64,000 nt of DNA, from assembly GCA_035461765.1 (NCBI GenBank), contig DATHUY010000039.1:1-64000 (forward strand), written 5' to 3'. This stretch comes from Longimicrobiales bacterium (lineage in GTDB: Bacteria; Gemmatimonadota; Gemmatimonadetes; Longimicrobiales; RSA9). A program made the position numbers and the translations under genes. The notes beneath the pieces were generated by a model. That model was not told the DNA's origin. It searched no databases and worked only from the letters and a program-made list of their open reading frames with translations. Below are positions 44,001 to 53,151 of this stretch, piece by piece (the stretch's first letter is position 1; every line of letters begins with the position of its first letter).

Positions 44001-44224
44001 CCGCGACGCTGCACGGCGCCGAGTATCTCGGCCTGGATGGCGACATCGGATCCATCGAGGCGGGCAAGCTCGCGGACCTGGTGGTGCTCGACGCGGATCC
44101 GCTCGCGAACATCCGGAACACCACGTCGATCCGCTACGTGCTCGTGAACGGCAGGATCTTCGACGCGGCGACGCTCGAGCAGCTCGGCAACCACCCGACG
44201 CCGGCGCCGCGCCGCAACTGGTAG
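41012..44224 (+). CDS. Exported beta-propeller (PD40) - amidohydrolase fusion
   Basis: This 1070-residue protein has a signal peptide ending around LLGQD. Residues about 45-640 contain repeated TolB/PD40 blades (FSPDGRRIAFTSDRDG; PDGEYIVARKH; WSPDGRTLVYATW). Residues about 660-1050 are an imidazolonepropionase-like amidohydrolase: IMPGIVDVHAHAG with the metal-binding HxH, a late GANLGAHGQLQGLG histidine, and GSIEAGKLADLVVLDADPL. The family is common in Gemmatimonadota and Bacteroidota and is assumed to act on exported peptides or cyclic amides. It is bounded by hairpin terminators and appears monocistronic. Confidence 0.93.
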   Translation: MKAHCTLLVPGLALLACAGPLLGQDTLQTAAPTIPEKWDVTAPPGPSRTIEFETSEGTWMNVDVSPDGGTLVFDLLGDIYTMPATGGRATLVLGGHAYETMPRFSPDGRRIAFTSDRDGIENIWTADVNGGDLRQISRDRERQVSNPAWTPDGEYIVARKHFRNTRSLGSGEMWLYHTGGGAGLRLTDRRNWEQNATEPVISPDGRYVYFSEDVSPGGGFDYNRDPHGVIYVVQRLDRETGERESILSAPGGSLAPQPSPDGRTLAFIRRVDTKTVLMLHDIETGRERALWDGLDHDQQEVWAIFGTYPAYDWTPDGSALVIWARGGLWRVDAASGTPTRIPFTAPVKQILTEVVRFPQEVAPNEFDVKMLRWVSVSPDQRRVAYTALGRLFVKELPNGTPRRVTRQNSDLELYPSWSPDGRTLVYATWNDSTYGAIRTVRSDGSNVRTITDAPGHYVEPAFSPDGARIVYRRVGGDNFRGTLYSRDRGVYIAAANGSGDAVLVTEDGSEPRFSRTGERLYLSAREGGNAALISVDLQGRDRRVHVTSENGGQFTPSPDERYIVWNERFNVHIAPFPLTGRPVNLSMGSSDYPVRRLSRDAGSFLHWSADSRRVYWSLGPDLYQRDIAHTFAFETEDTTALRREPEAAGTPIGLRATFDRPTGTLALTGANVITMRGDEVIRDATIVIESNRITAVGPRAQVAVPAGAHTVDVSGRWIMPGIVDVHAHAGTGSSGITPRSHWPFQANLAFGVTTMHDPSNNTDMVFSASELIKAGGIIAPRLYSTGTILYGAEGGAKAITTSYEDALGHLRRMKAVGAFSVKSYNQPRRDARQQIVEAARELEMLVVPEGGSTFFFNMTHVLDGHTGVEHNVPVAPLYSDVLRLWSESNVGYTPTLIVNYGGLNGEYWFYQHDEVWKNERLRRFTPARVIDPRSRRRLMAAEEDYSYIDVSRAAKALLDAGVKVNLGAHGQLQGLGAHWELWMFQQGGMSNHEALRAATLHGAEYLGLDGDIGSIEAGKLADLVVLDADPLANIRNTTSIRYVLVNGRIFDAATLEQLGNHPTPAPRRNW

Positions 44225-44235
44225 CGAAGGCCTGT

Positions 44236-44271
44236 CGCGTGCGTGGCCGCCAATGAGTTGCCACGCACGCG
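44236..44271. terminator. Bidirectional hairpin between convergent genes
   Basis: CGCGTGCGTGGC (44236-44247) pairs perfectly with GCCACGCACGCG (44260-44271), 12-nt loop. It lies 12 bp after the amidohydrolase stop and 4 bp before the DUF1206 stop. Confidence 0.65.
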
Positions 44272-44275
44272 CCGT

Positions 44276-45118
44276 TCACCTGGTACCGACCACTCTATAG
44301 CGCGCGCGCACAAGGGCGTAGACGCCGTAGGACACCAGCCCTGCAGCGACGATGCCGAGCAGCCACGGTCCATATGGCTGCTGCTGCAGCGACTCGAGCG
44401 CGCCAGCGAAGCCGCGAGCCTCCGAGGCGTCGTACTCCACCGCCGCCTTCGCGGTAAACACACCGATCAGCACGAACACCACGCCGCGCGCAGCGACGCC
44501 GAAACGCGAGACGCGCCGCACCCACTCACGCTGTGTCGCACTCAGCTCCGACAGGTCGAGCATGTCATCGAGATCCGCCGTCGCGGCCCGGTAGAGCTGG
44601 TACAGGCCGTATCCGACGATCGCCACACCGGCCGCGGCCACGAGCCAGCGGCCGACGGGCCACTCCATTACTCGTGCCGCCCAGCCGGCGGCCTCCTGGT
44701 CGCTGCTGCCGCCGCCGCCGCCGCCGCTACCATTCGACAGCGCGACGCCCGCGGCTGTCACCGTGAGCGCGGCGTGTACGATCGCCACGCCGGCGTTGTG
44801 CAGACGGGATCCGGTATCGTCATTCTCGGGGTTGACGGTCGCGGCGTATGCACGCCACAGCGTGTAGCAGGCCAGACCCACGGCAATGACGCCTACGATG
44901 ATGCGGCCGAGCGGCTCATCGAGCAGCGAACGCAGTGCGCCGCTGGAGTCCTCTGTCTGCGTCGGGCCGAGCGCCGCCTGCAGCGCGATCCACCCGATGA
45001 GCACGTATACGACGCCGCGACTCGCAAATCCGAGGCGCGCGAAGCCGCGGATCCACGGCGCAATGTCATCGTCCGCCGTACGCGCACGACCCTGTACGAC
45101 CCGAATCGGCTCTATCAC
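44276..45118 (-). CDS. DUF1206 membrane protein
   Basis: This 280-residue protein is made of three two-helix repeats, each with a GFASRGVVYVLIGW or GVAARGVVFVLIGV motif: residues about 25-95, about 105-180 and about 195-275. That is the DUF1206 plan. A run of glycines and serines separates repeat two. The start is a GTG at 45118 because a consensus GGAGGAG sits just before it. Function is unknown in the family. Confidence 0.88.
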   Translation of the reverse strand: MIEPIRVVQGRARTADDDIAPWIRGFARLGFASRGVVYVLIGWIALQAALGPTQTEDSSGALRSLLDEPLGRIIVGVIAVGLACYTLWRAYAATVNPENDDTGSRLHNAGVAIVHAALTVTAAGVALSNGSGGGGGGSSDQEAAGWAARVMEWPVGRWLVAAAGVAIVGYGLYQLYRAATADLDDMLDLSELSATQREWVRRVSRFGVAARGVVFVLIGVFTAKAAVEYDASEARGFAGALESLQQQPYGPWLLGIVAAGLVSYGVYALVRARYRVVGTR

Positions 45119-45377
45119 ATTCCTCCTCCCGTGAAGTCGCGGTCTCACAGGGCAACTCGCGGACCACGCGAGCTCATGGCGGATGAGCTGGAGCAGAATG
45201 TTTGATGTCCCGGTCCGTCGTCCCTACCTTGGAGTATCGACCGTCCCGCGGAGTCCTCATGCTCGCCTGCCGAATACGTTCCGTGCTGAACACCGCCGCA
45301 CCCGGGGCCCGACGGCGTGCCCCCGCGGCAGCATGCGCGCCCCCGCCGGCTGCGGCGCAGCTCCCCGGAGATCCAGG

Positions 45378-47072
45378 ATGACTCCGGCGACTTCGCTGGC
45401 TCGGGCCCGCGCTGCCTATGTCCGACGGAACTGGGCCGATGCCTTTTCGGCGTTCTCCGCTGCGGACGATGACACTCCGCTGGCTGCGGAGGATCTGTTT
45501 CGACTGGGGACGGCCGCACTCCTGATCGGCCGCGAACAGGACTTCACCATGTCTCTGGACCGCGCCCATCGCGCCCACCTCGAGGCGGGCGATGCCGCGC
45601 GCGCGGCCCGATGCGCATTCTGGATCGGATTCCGCCAGGCCAGCGAGGGTGATATCGGCCAGGCCACCGGCTGGTTCGCCCGCGCGCGGCGGCTGCTGGA
45701 ACGCGAACCGGGCGAGCACGTCGAGCACGGCTACCTGCTGCTTCCGCTCTTGCACCAGCACATGGCTACCGGCGACTTCGAAGCGGCGCAACGGGCGGCG
45801 GCAGAAGCAGTGCGCATCGCCGCCGCGTTCGGTGACGCGGAGCTGCACGCACTGGCCGTGCATTTCCAGGGACGCGCACTCCTCGAGCAGGCGCGCCTCC
45901 AGGAGGGGCTGGCGCTGCTGGACGAGTCCATGGTCGCGGTCGCGACGGGCGAGCTGTCGCCGCCCGTCACGGGCCTCATCTACTGCAGCATGATCGGCGC
46001 ATGTCGTCGCATCCACGCGCTCGGTCGCGCGCGCGAATGGACGGCCGCTCTTCAGGACTGGTGCGACCGGCAGCCGACCATGGTCAGCTACACGGGCCAG
46101 TGTCTCGCGTACCGCGCCGAGATCATGCAGCTGCGCGGCACGTGGGACGAGGCCATGGCGGAAGCGAAGCGCGCCTGTGAGCGCGGCGAGCAGGCATCGG
46201 ACCGCGCGGCGGTCGCGCAGGCGCACTACCAGCAAGGCGAGGTACATCGGCTGAGGGGGAATTTCGTCGCGGCGGAGGAGTCATATCGCGACGCGAGCCG
46301 CTGGGGCAGGGAGCCGCAGCCGGGTTACGCGCTGCTGCGCCTCGCGCAGGGAAACGTCGAGGCGGCACGCGCGGGCATCCGTCGCGTGCTCGCCGAAACG
46401 CAGGACACGCTGCATCGCGCGCGCCTGCTTCCCGCGTGCGTCGAGATCTGCCTCGCCGCCGGCGATATCGAGGACGCGGCGCTCGCCTGTCGCGACCTGG
46501 AGACTGCGGCGGCTGGCTGTGACGCGAGTATCCACCGTACCGTCGTGGCTCACGCGTGTGGTGCGGTCGAGCTCGCACGCGGCGATGCTTCCGCTGCGCT
46601 GGTCCGCCTCCGTCGCGCGTTGAACGGATGGCAGGAGATGGATGCGATGTGGCACGCCGCACACGTGCGCGTGCTGATCGCCCGCGCCTGCCGCGCGCTC
46701 GGCGACGTGGACGCGGGCGATCTCGAGCTCGATGCGGCCGCCGCCGCCTTCACACATCTCGGCGCAGCGCCCGATATCGAGCGCGTTGACCGGCTGCGCC
46801 GCACCGACGTCGAAACGGTGCAGGACCGCGCAGCAAAACGGCACGCATCGACGGCACGTGCTGCCCGCCACGGACTGACGCCGCGCGAGCTGGAGGTGCT
46901 CGCACTCGTGGCGACCGGCAGAACGAACCGTGCGATCGCTGACGCTCTCGTCATCAGTGAGAAGACCGTCGCACGGCACGTGAGCAACATCTTCGGCAAG
47001 CTCTCGGTCACATCACGCGCGGCAGCAACGGCATGGGCGTACGAGCACGGCCTGGTGCCCGCGAGCGACTGA
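45378..47072 (+). CDS. TPR-containing LuxR-type transcriptional regulator
   Basis: This 564-residue protein has about ten tetratricopeptide-like helical pairs across residues 1-470 (GDIGQATGWFARARRLLE; GDFEAAQRAAAEAVRIAAAF) and a C-terminal LuxR helix-turn-helix (LTPRELEVLALVATGRTNRAIADAL). There is no NACHT/AAA ATPase domain. The ATG at 45378 follows CCAGG and starts the first TPR helix; the upstream frame is non-coding. The next gene is a flavin monooxygenase, a frequent partner of this subgroup. Confidence 0.9.
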   Translation: MTPATSLARARAAYVRRNWADAFSAFSAADDDTPLAAEDLFRLGTAALLIGREQDFTMSLDRAHRAHLEAGDAARAARCAFWIGFRQASEGDIGQATGWFARARRLLEREPGEHVEHGYLLLPLLHQHMATGDFEAAQRAAAEAVRIAAAFGDAELHALAVHFQGRALLEQARLQEGLALLDESMVAVATGELSPPVTGLIYCSMIGACRRIHALGRAREWTAALQDWCDRQPTMVSYTGQCLAYRAEIMQLRGTWDEAMAEAKRACERGEQASDRAAVAQAHYQQGEVHRLRGNFVAAEESYRDASRWGREPQPGYALLRLAQGNVEAARAGIRRVLAETQDTLHRARLLPACVEICLAAGDIEDAALACRDLETAAAGCDASIHRTVVAHACGAVELARGDASAALVRLRRALNGWQEMDAMWHAAHVRVLIARACRALGDVDAGDLELDAAAAAFTHLGAAPDIERVDRLRRTDVETVQDRAAKRHASTARAARHGLTPRELEVLALVATGRTNRAIADALVISEKTVARHVSNIFGKLSVTSRAAATAWAYEHGLVPASD

Positions 47073-47314
47073 GTACGCTCGCCATCCTCGCGCACGGGAC
47101 GCGTCAGCACAACGCCCAGGCTTCGTGCGGGCGATCCTTGCAGAGCCTCGCTGCATCGCGTCTGCATCGAATTACCCATATGAACTCCGCGAAAATACAT
47201 ACTGTGTCCGATTCGACGTGTCGTCCGATGCCGTAGTGTTCACCTGGATGCACGCGGTGGGGGGCTGCCGCCATTCGCCGCGTGTGGAGCATCGCAGTCT
47301 GCCAGGAGGTGATC

Positions 47315-48445
47315 ATGAGAAGCGCGCGCGTGTCGGAACGGATTCACACGGTCGTGATTGGCGGCGGTCAGGCCGGCCTCTCCGTCGGATATCATCTCGC
47401 CCGCCGGCGCGTGCCGTTCGTGATACTCGACGCCAGCGAGCGGATCGGCGACTCCTGGCGCGCACGCTGGGACTCGCTCCACCTGTTCACGCCCGCCTGC
47501 TTCGACGGCCTCGATGGCATGACCTTCCCGGCGGCGCCGTGGTCGTTTCCGACGAAGGATGCGATGGCAGACTACCTGGAGGCGTACGCGGCAGAGTTCG
47601 ACCTGCCGGTCCGCACGGGCGTTCGCGTCGATGGCCTGAAACGGGTGGGTGGCCGCTTCCGGGTCTCTGCAGGCGACGTCGTCATCGAGGCGGACAACGT
47701 CGTAGTTGCGATGGCGAACTTCCAGAAGCCACGTGTACCTTCATTCGCACGCGACCTGGATCCGTCCATCGTTCAGCTGCACTCGAGCGAGTACCGCAGC
47801 CCCGCGCAGCTCCGTGATGGGCCCGTGCTCGTTGTCGGTGCCGGCAATTCCGGTGCTGAGATCGCGATCGAAGTCGCGCGGACGCATACGACGACGCTTG
47901 CCGGTCGCGATACGGGGCAGGTGCCGTTCCGCATCGATAGCCGCGCTGCACGCTTTCTCCTGCCCGTCGTATTCCGCCTTCTGTTTCATCGTGTGCTCAG
48001 CGTCGCGACACCGGTCGGCCGGCGTGTGCGGCGCAAGGTCATTGCCGTCGGCGGTCCGCTCATCCGTGTGAAGGGGAGTGATCTCGCGGCGGCAGGCGTT
48101 GAGCGACTTCCGAAGGTCACGAATGTCCGTGGCGGGCTGCCCGTGGCGGGCGACGCCGTGATCGATGCCGCGAACATCATCTGGTGCACGGGATTCCATC
48201 CGGGCTTCGAGTGGATCGATATTCCGGTGCACGGCGATATCGAGCCGCGACACCATCGCGGAGTCGCCGCGGACGTCCCGGGTCTCTATTTCGTCGGTCT
48301 CCACTTCCTGTCGGCGATGTCGTCGGTAATGATCCACGGCGTCGGCCGTGATGCCGACCGGATCGCAAAGCGCATAGCCGGGCGGCCGAATTCCGTGACA
48401 GGCAGGCCGAGGCCCGCGCGTGTGGCTGTTGGAGCCGGGCGTTGA
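47315..48445 (+). CDS. Flavin-containing monooxygenase-like oxidoreductase
   Basis: This 376-residue flavoprotein has an FAD motif VVIGGGQAGLSVGYHLARR and a second dinucleotide motif VVGAGNSGAEIAIEVA. The FMO fingerprint lies between them only loosely (FSFARDLDPSIVQLHSSEYR-type region), and ATG-like WCTGFHPGF follows. That is the class B monooxygenase/YdhS-like CzcO group. The ATG at 47315 has a perfect AGGAGGTGAT site. The 242-bp gap before it is AT-richer than its surroundings and probably holds the promoter, controlled by the adjacent LuxR protein. Substrate unknown. Confidence 0.88.
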   Translation: MRSARVSERIHTVVIGGGQAGLSVGYHLARRRVPFVILDASERIGDSWRARWDSLHLFTPACFDGLDGMTFPAAPWSFPTKDAMADYLEAYAAEFDLPVRTGVRVDGLKRVGGRFRVSAGDVVIEADNVVVAMANFQKPRVPSFARDLDPSIVQLHSSEYRSPAQLRDGPVLVVGAGNSGAEIAIEVARTHTTTLAGRDTGQVPFRIDSRAARFLLPVVFRLLFHRVLSVATPVGRRVRRKVIAVGGPLIRVKGSDLAAAGVERLPKVTNVRGGLPVAGDAVIDAANIIWCTGFHPGFEWIDIPVHGDIEPRHHRGVAADVPGLYFVGLHFLSAMSSVMIHGVGRDADRIAKRIAGRPNSVTGRPRPARVAVGAGR

Positions 48446-48739
48446 TGTCGATCGACGGACATGAGCGATCATGTGACGCACGTCAGTGCACAACAGTCGC
48501 GCCCGCGCAACACCGCGGGCGCAGCGGCCGGAGCGGATGACGGCGGGCCGAAGCGGTGTAAGTTACTGTCTCACACCCGGATGAAGTCCCCGATACTGAT
48601 GGTGTAGCAGCCCGGCACCGGCCGTGCCTGACGAACGGGCACGGGTGCGGCTGCTCCGATGAGGGTGCGGCATTCTCCGATGATGGAGCGCCCGAGGCAT
48701 GCGAAGGCGCATGCCGCCGGACCCTGGCCCCGTGCGACC

Positions 48740-49168
48740 ATGACTCCCGAGCAGCTGCAGCGCCTGCTGGACCGACTGGCCGACATCTACAACACGGATG
48801 ACCTGTTCGATCTCGAGCTCCGGCTGGGCCCGTTCGATGAGGAGGACGCACTTGCCGCGCGTGCTCTCTTTCACCTCGCAGCTGCGCGCTGTCAGCTCTC
48901 GCGCGGCCCGGCGCTCTCCCCGGAGCGCTTCACGCTGACGCGTCCGGAGCCGCACGCCGCGCGCGAGCGCTTCGAGATCCGCGGCCGTATCGGCACGCGC
49001 ATTGTTCGAGTGGGCTGGGCGGACGGCGTGCTGTTCGGCAGTCTGTATGCGATCGCGCGTCTCGGCGGCAGCGACGCGTGCTTCGGCAGCGCTGCGACGG
49101 CCCGCGCGCGTGTCATCGACCGCTTCGATGTCATCCTGCACGAGGTGCCCGCGCTGGCCGTGGCCTGA
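48740..49168 (+). CDS. Uncharacterised 142-residue protein
   Basis: I do not recognise a family. The protein begins with a helical stretch (TPEQLQRLLDRLADIYNTDDLFDLELRLG) and continues as a mixed alpha/beta domain with the strand patterns RFEIRGRIGTRIVRVGWADG. It has no signal peptide. The frame is open upstream to 48659 without plausible sequence. It is isolated, with 294 bp before it, and convergent with an ADOP gene. Confidence 0.55.
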   Translation: MTPEQLQRLLDRLADIYNTDDLFDLELRLGPFDEEDALAARALFHLAAARCQLSRGPALSPERFTLTRPEPHAARERFEIRGRIGTRIVRVGWADGVLFGSLYAIARLGGSDACFGSAATARARVIDRFDVILHEVPALAVA

Positions 49169-49238
49169 CGACCTGCGCCAGGGGCCTGATCGCCCCACCC
49201 GCTCGAGTCGCCCTTCCGGTCGAACCGCAGCAACGTCT

Positions 49239-51677
49239 CTAGTCGCCCCGCAGGGTCTGCACCGGATTGGTTGCAACGGCCCGCAGGACGGGTGCGATGC
49301 ACGCTACCGCCGTGATCACCAGCACGAGCGCGACCACGCCGGCGAGTGTCGCCGGGTCGACGGGGCGGACGCCATAGAGCAGCGAGCCGAGGAACCGCGC
49401 GCCGTATATGGCCAGCAGCAGGCCGATGCCCGCGCCGATCGCGCCGAGGATGACACCCTGTCGCACGACGAGTCCCAGAACATCCGCCGGCCGCGCCCCG
49501 AGTGCCATGCGTACGCCGATCTCCCGACGGCGCTGGAGCACGGTGAACGACAGGATACCGTAAATGCCGATGGCAGCAAGCACGAGGGCGAGCGCGGCGA
49601 ACGTGGTCATGAGCAGCATCAGGAACCGCGACGCATCGGTCGGCCGCGCGAGCACGCGCTCAATCGTGCGAGCTTCACCGAGCGGCAGCGAGGGGTCGAG
49701 CCGCTGGGCGTGGTGGCGAATGCGGCCGAGCAGCTGACCCGCCGTGCCGCCACCATCCGCGACAACGTACATCCGGTAGAACGGGAACTGCCGCACCGAC
49801 GAGTAGATCGCCGGCTCAGCCGGTGCAGTGATTGACGCATTCCTGACATCGGCAACGACGCCGATGACTTCGTGCTCGTTCTCCGACCCGAGACGGCGTC
49901 CGAGCGGTCCGATGCCGTTCGCCAGTCCGAGGACCGTACGCCCCACGGCTCTCTGCCCCGGCCACGCTCGCTCCGCGAGCGCCGCATTGATGATCACGAC
50001 CGGACGCCCATTCGCATCATCGCGCTCCTCGAACCAGCGGCCGTCGACGAGGCGCACACCGAGTGTCTCGAAGTAGCCTTCGTCGACCGTGTGGTACTGC
50101 GCGATCGGCGGGTCGTCGGGCGGAGTCGGCACACCGGGCACGCCGTAAGGCACGCGCCAGCCGGCCTCGAGCGGCAGGAAGTTCGTTACGCCGGCGTTCG
50201 TGATCTGCGGATCGTCGCGCAGCTCGGTCACGAGGCGGCCGTAGAATCGTGCGACGTCCGGCCACTCGTACTCGGCTTCCGGAAGCTGTATGTCGACGCT
50301 GATGGGTCGTGTCTCGGTGACACCCGTCTCCTCACCGAGCAGTGCGCCGACGCTGCGGATGAGCAGTCCCGCGCCGGCGAGGAGCGCAACGGCGAGTGCG
50401 ACCTCGGCAATGACGAGTGCGCCGCGCGAGCGTGCTCCGTGTCGCGACCCCGCCGCACCGCGGATCTCATCGCGCAGCACGTCCTGGAGGTTGGCTCCCG
50501 ACACCCGGAGCGCTGGAATCAGACCAAAAAGCAGTGTGGTGAGCAGCACGACGAGTGCGGTGAAGGCGAGCACGACACCATTCACACCCACGCCGTCGGC
50601 CATCGGGACTTCGATCGGCGACCAGGCGAGAAAGCCGCGGACGGCGAACGTCGCGATGAGCAGACCGAGTACGGTCCCGGCAAGGGCAAGGACCAGACTC
50701 TCGATGAGGAACTGACGCACGAGCCGGGATCGTGTCGCGCCGAGGGCACTCCGCACCGCAACTTCGCCCGCTCGTGCGCCGGCGCGCGCGAGCAGAAGGT
50801 TGGCGACGTTGATGCACGCGATCAGCAGGAGCAGGCCGGATGCGCCGAACAGCGCGATCAGACCCGGCTGGAACATGCCGGCCAGCTCGGTGCGCAGCGG
50901 GACTGCGCGCGCCGACCAGTCCGCGTTCGATGCCGGGAACTCCTCGCCCAGCCGCAATGCGAGCCGCTCGAGCTCGGCCGTTGCGGCGGCCGCGGTGATA
51001 CCGGGGCGCAGCCGCGCCACCGCCTCCATGAAGTGTGCATGGCGGCTGTGCTGCGCGAGCGGCCAGTTGAGCCGCTGCCACACCGCCGTCCGGTCCGGGA
51101 ACTCGAAGCCCGGAGGCATCACGCCCACTATCGCGTAGCTGAAGCCGTTGAGGCGCACCGTGCGGCCGAGCACATCAGAGCTGCCACCGAACCGCGAGCG
51201 CCACAACGCATCACTGATCACGACTTCCGCCGGCTCGCCGTGCAGCGTCGAATCGCGTTCGAACGTGCGGCCAACGGCGGCGCGTACGCCCAGCACATCG
51301 AACAGGTTCTCGCTCACCTCGACGGTGCTCACCCGCATCGGCTCGCCCGCGTCATCCACAAGATTCGCTTCCGGTCGCCACCAGACGGCGAGGTCCTCGA
51401 AGACATGCGTCTGCGCACGGTAATCCAGCGCGGTGACGGGAGACAGCTGGTCGTGCATGCGCTCCTCGGACGGCCGCGTGTCCCAGAGCATCACCAGACG
51501 CGCCGGCTCGTCGTACGGCAGAGGACGGAGCACTACGGCATCGAGGAGGCTGAACACCGCCGTCGCGGCTCCCGTCCCCAATCCGAGGGCCAGGACCGCG
51601 GCCAGCGCGAATGCCGGCTGCTTCGACAGCGTGCGGAATGCGTAGCGCGCGTCCTGCCAGAGCTCAGGGCGGGGCAT
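49239..51677 (-). CDS. ADOP-family ABC transporter permease, MacB-like
   Basis: This 812-residue protein is a complete two-repeat MacB/FtsX permease: N-terminal DARYAFRTLSKQPAFALAAV, first periplasmic core to about 255, LLLLIACINVANLLLARAGAR, four-helix centre, second periplasmic core, and final three helices ending RAVATNPVQTLRGD. It is the third ADOP locus in the window and is more similar in wording to the PadR-free type. No ATPase or regulator is adjacent, though a partial regulatory gap of about 200 bp precedes it. Confidence 0.92.
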   Translation of the reverse strand: MPRPELWQDARYAFRTLSKQPAFALAAVLALGLGTGAATAVFSLLDAVVLRPLPYDEPARLVMLWDTRPSEERMHDQLSPVTALDYRAQTHVFEDLAVWWRPEANLVDDAGEPMRVSTVEVSENLFDVLGVRAAVGRTFERDSTLHGEPAEVVISDALWRSRFGGSSDVLGRTVRLNGFSYAIVGVMPPGFEFPDRTAVWQRLNWPLAQHSRHAHFMEAVARLRPGITAAAATAELERLALRLGEEFPASNADWSARAVPLRTELAGMFQPGLIALFGASGLLLLIACINVANLLLARAGARAGEVAVRSALGATRSRLVRQFLIESLVLALAGTVLGLLIATFAVRGFLAWSPIEVPMADGVGVNGVVLAFTALVVLLTTLLFGLIPALRVSGANLQDVLRDEIRGAAGSRHGARSRGALVIAEVALAVALLAGAGLLIRSVGALLGEETGVTETRPISVDIQLPEAEYEWPDVARFYGRLVTELRDDPQITNAGVTNFLPLEAGWRVPYGVPGVPTPPDDPPIAQYHTVDEGYFETLGVRLVDGRWFEERDDANGRPVVIINAALAERAWPGQRAVGRTVLGLANGIGPLGRRLGSENEHEVIGVVADVRNASITAPAEPAIYSSVRQFPFYRMYVVADGGGTAGQLLGRIRHHAQRLDPSLPLGEARTIERVLARPTDASRFLMLLMTTFAALALVLAAIGIYGILSFTVLQRRREIGVRMALGARPADVLGLVVRQGVILGAIGAGIGLLLAIYGARFLGSLLYGVRPVDPATLAGVVALVLVITAVACIAPVLRAVATNPVQTLRGD

Positions 51678-51880
51678 GGCCGCCTCCGGGTCATGAGAAG
51701 GTGTAGATGGGCGCTGACGTGCGACAGGATACCCGTTCCTTCGACAGGTCGACCGTCCGGAAGGTTGCTTCGCTCAGGCGACGCAGCCCCACGGCCTGCC
51801 AGGACACGCGCGACATTGCCCGCGGGTTTGCCGCCCTGAAGGATCAGCCCGGGTCGTCGCCGGCAAGGTGCGGCGAACGG

Positions 51881-52402
51881 TCAGAACTGGCCTATGAGCC
51901 ACCGCAGCAGGAGGATGCCGAGGGCGGCCGCGCCGATGAGCACAAGTGCCAGCGCAGTCAGCACCAGGACCAGTACTGCACGATTGCTCCGTTGCACCGG
52001 CGCCGGCGCCGCGACGTAGCGCTGGAGCAGTGCCGCGTTCCGGCGATTGGCCTTGTAGCCGGCATCGAAGAGATCGCCGAGCAGCGGTACCGTCCCCACG
52101 ACGGCGTCGACAACCACGTTCAGGCCCATCCGCACGAGCACCGATGATGGGGCGCCGGCACGCGCCGCCGCGAGGATGATGTAGCCGGAGAGGACACCGC
52201 CGGCGAGGTCGCCGCCGCCCGGCAGGAGGCCGAGAAGCGGGTCGATTCCGAAGCGCAGGTTCGTGCCGGGGATGCGGATGACGTCATCGAGCAGCCACGC
52301 GACACGCTGCGGGCCGCGCGCAGCTCTGGGAGGGTCGGCCGCAGCCGGCGCGGCCGATGTCGATGGCGGTTCCGACTTGCCGCGTCGTGGCGCTGGCGTC
52401 AC
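51881..52402 (-). CDS. DUF4112 membrane protein
   Basis: This 173-residue protein starts with a disordered basic/alanine-rich region, then the DUF4112 core: LDDVIRIPGTNLRFGIDPLLGLLPGGGDL, SGYIILAAARAGAP and GTVPLLGDLFDAGYKANRRN. A C-terminal membrane helix spans residues about 145-170. Function of the family is unknown. Its GTG start codon is part of a direct duplication of the 3' end of lspA. Confidence 0.88.
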   Translation of the reverse strand: MTPAPRRGKSEPPSTSAAPAAADPPRAARGPQRVAWLLDDVIRIPGTNLRFGIDPLLGLLPGGGDLAGGVLSGYIILAAARAGAPSSVLVRMGLNVVVDAVVGTVPLLGDLFDAGYKANRRNAALLQRYVAAPAPVQRSNRAVLVLVLTALALVLIGAAALGILLLRWLIGQF

Positions 52403-52465
52403 GGCCGGGCGTCGCCGGGCGGCGGTGAGCGGCGCGTCACGGCCGGGCGTCGCCGGGCGGCGGTG
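52395..52465. repeat. Direct duplication at the lspA end / DUF4112 start
   Basis: About 32 bp (core GCGTCACGGCCGGGCGTCGC) occurs twice, offset by about 38 bp. The distal copy contains the lspA stop and the proximal copy contains the DUF4112 start codon. In both frames the last residues read GDARP. Confidence 0.75.
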
Positions 52466-53048
52466 CGTCGCTGCCGCCCCGCAGGTGCCGGAGGAATCGC
52501 TCCTCCCAGTTCGCTATGCGACGCTGACTGCCGGCCGACCACTCGTGGATCAGTGGAGCCAGCAGGCCGATGGCGAGCAGGATAGCGACGTCTGCTGCAT
52601 TGAACACGATGCCTGCGTGCACCAGTTCGCCGCGTACGTGAAACGGTCCGGCGTGGATGAAGTCCACGACCGCGCCGCCCCGGAACAGCATGTCGGCTGC
52701 GTTGCCTGAGCCGCCGGCGACCAGCAGCGCGAAGCCGGCAGCCAACCGACGACTTCGCGTGCCGACGCGCAGCCACAGATACACGGCGCCCGCCAGCGCC
52801 GCGAGGCGCAGCGCCACGACCACGGCGGCGGGCAGGTGCCCCGAGCCGGTGGAGAATGCCAGTGCGTCGTTCCGCTCGACTCCGAGCATCAGGGAGCCGA
52901 GCGGCATGGCCGCGTGCTCGAGCGTCTCCAGCGCCCACGACTTGGTCGCCCAGTCCAGCAGGAAGGCCGCCGCCGCCACGAGCATCGCGAAGCGAAGCAC
53001 GTCATGAGCGAGGATCGCTCGAATCCGGACGGCGAGAGCGGCAACCAT
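52437..53048 (-). CDS. lspA: Lipoprotein signal peptidase (signal peptidase II)
   Basis: This 203-residue membrane protease has four hydrophobic helices. LspA landmarks are the N-terminal [10 protein letters not shown] region, then ERNDALAFS (the NxGxAFS-like motif), [17 protein letters not shown] with the first catalytic Asp in VVDF, and VFNAADVAI with the second. It is slightly longer than typical enzymes because of a C-terminal tail. It matures the lipoproteins of which several are encoded in this window. It is divergent from the YfcC-like carrier. Confidence 0.87.
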   Translation of the reverse strand: MVAALAVRIRAILAHDVLRFAMLVAAAAFLLDWATKSWALETLEHAAMPLGSLMLGVERNDALAFSTGSGHLPAAVVVALRLAALAGAVYLWLRVGTRSRRLAAGFALLVAGGSGNAADMLFRGGAVVDFIHAGPFHVRGELVHAGIVFNAADVAILLAIGLLAPLIHEWSAGSQRRIANWEERFLRHLRGGSDAPPPGDARP

Positions 53049-53151
53049 GCCGACGTGCAGAGCAGGGATCGGGCCAGACTGCGCGGCCCTTGATTTCGGG
53101 GTCCGTGCCGGCCCATGGTGTGGTGCATCGCTCCCACATTCGAGGCCAACG

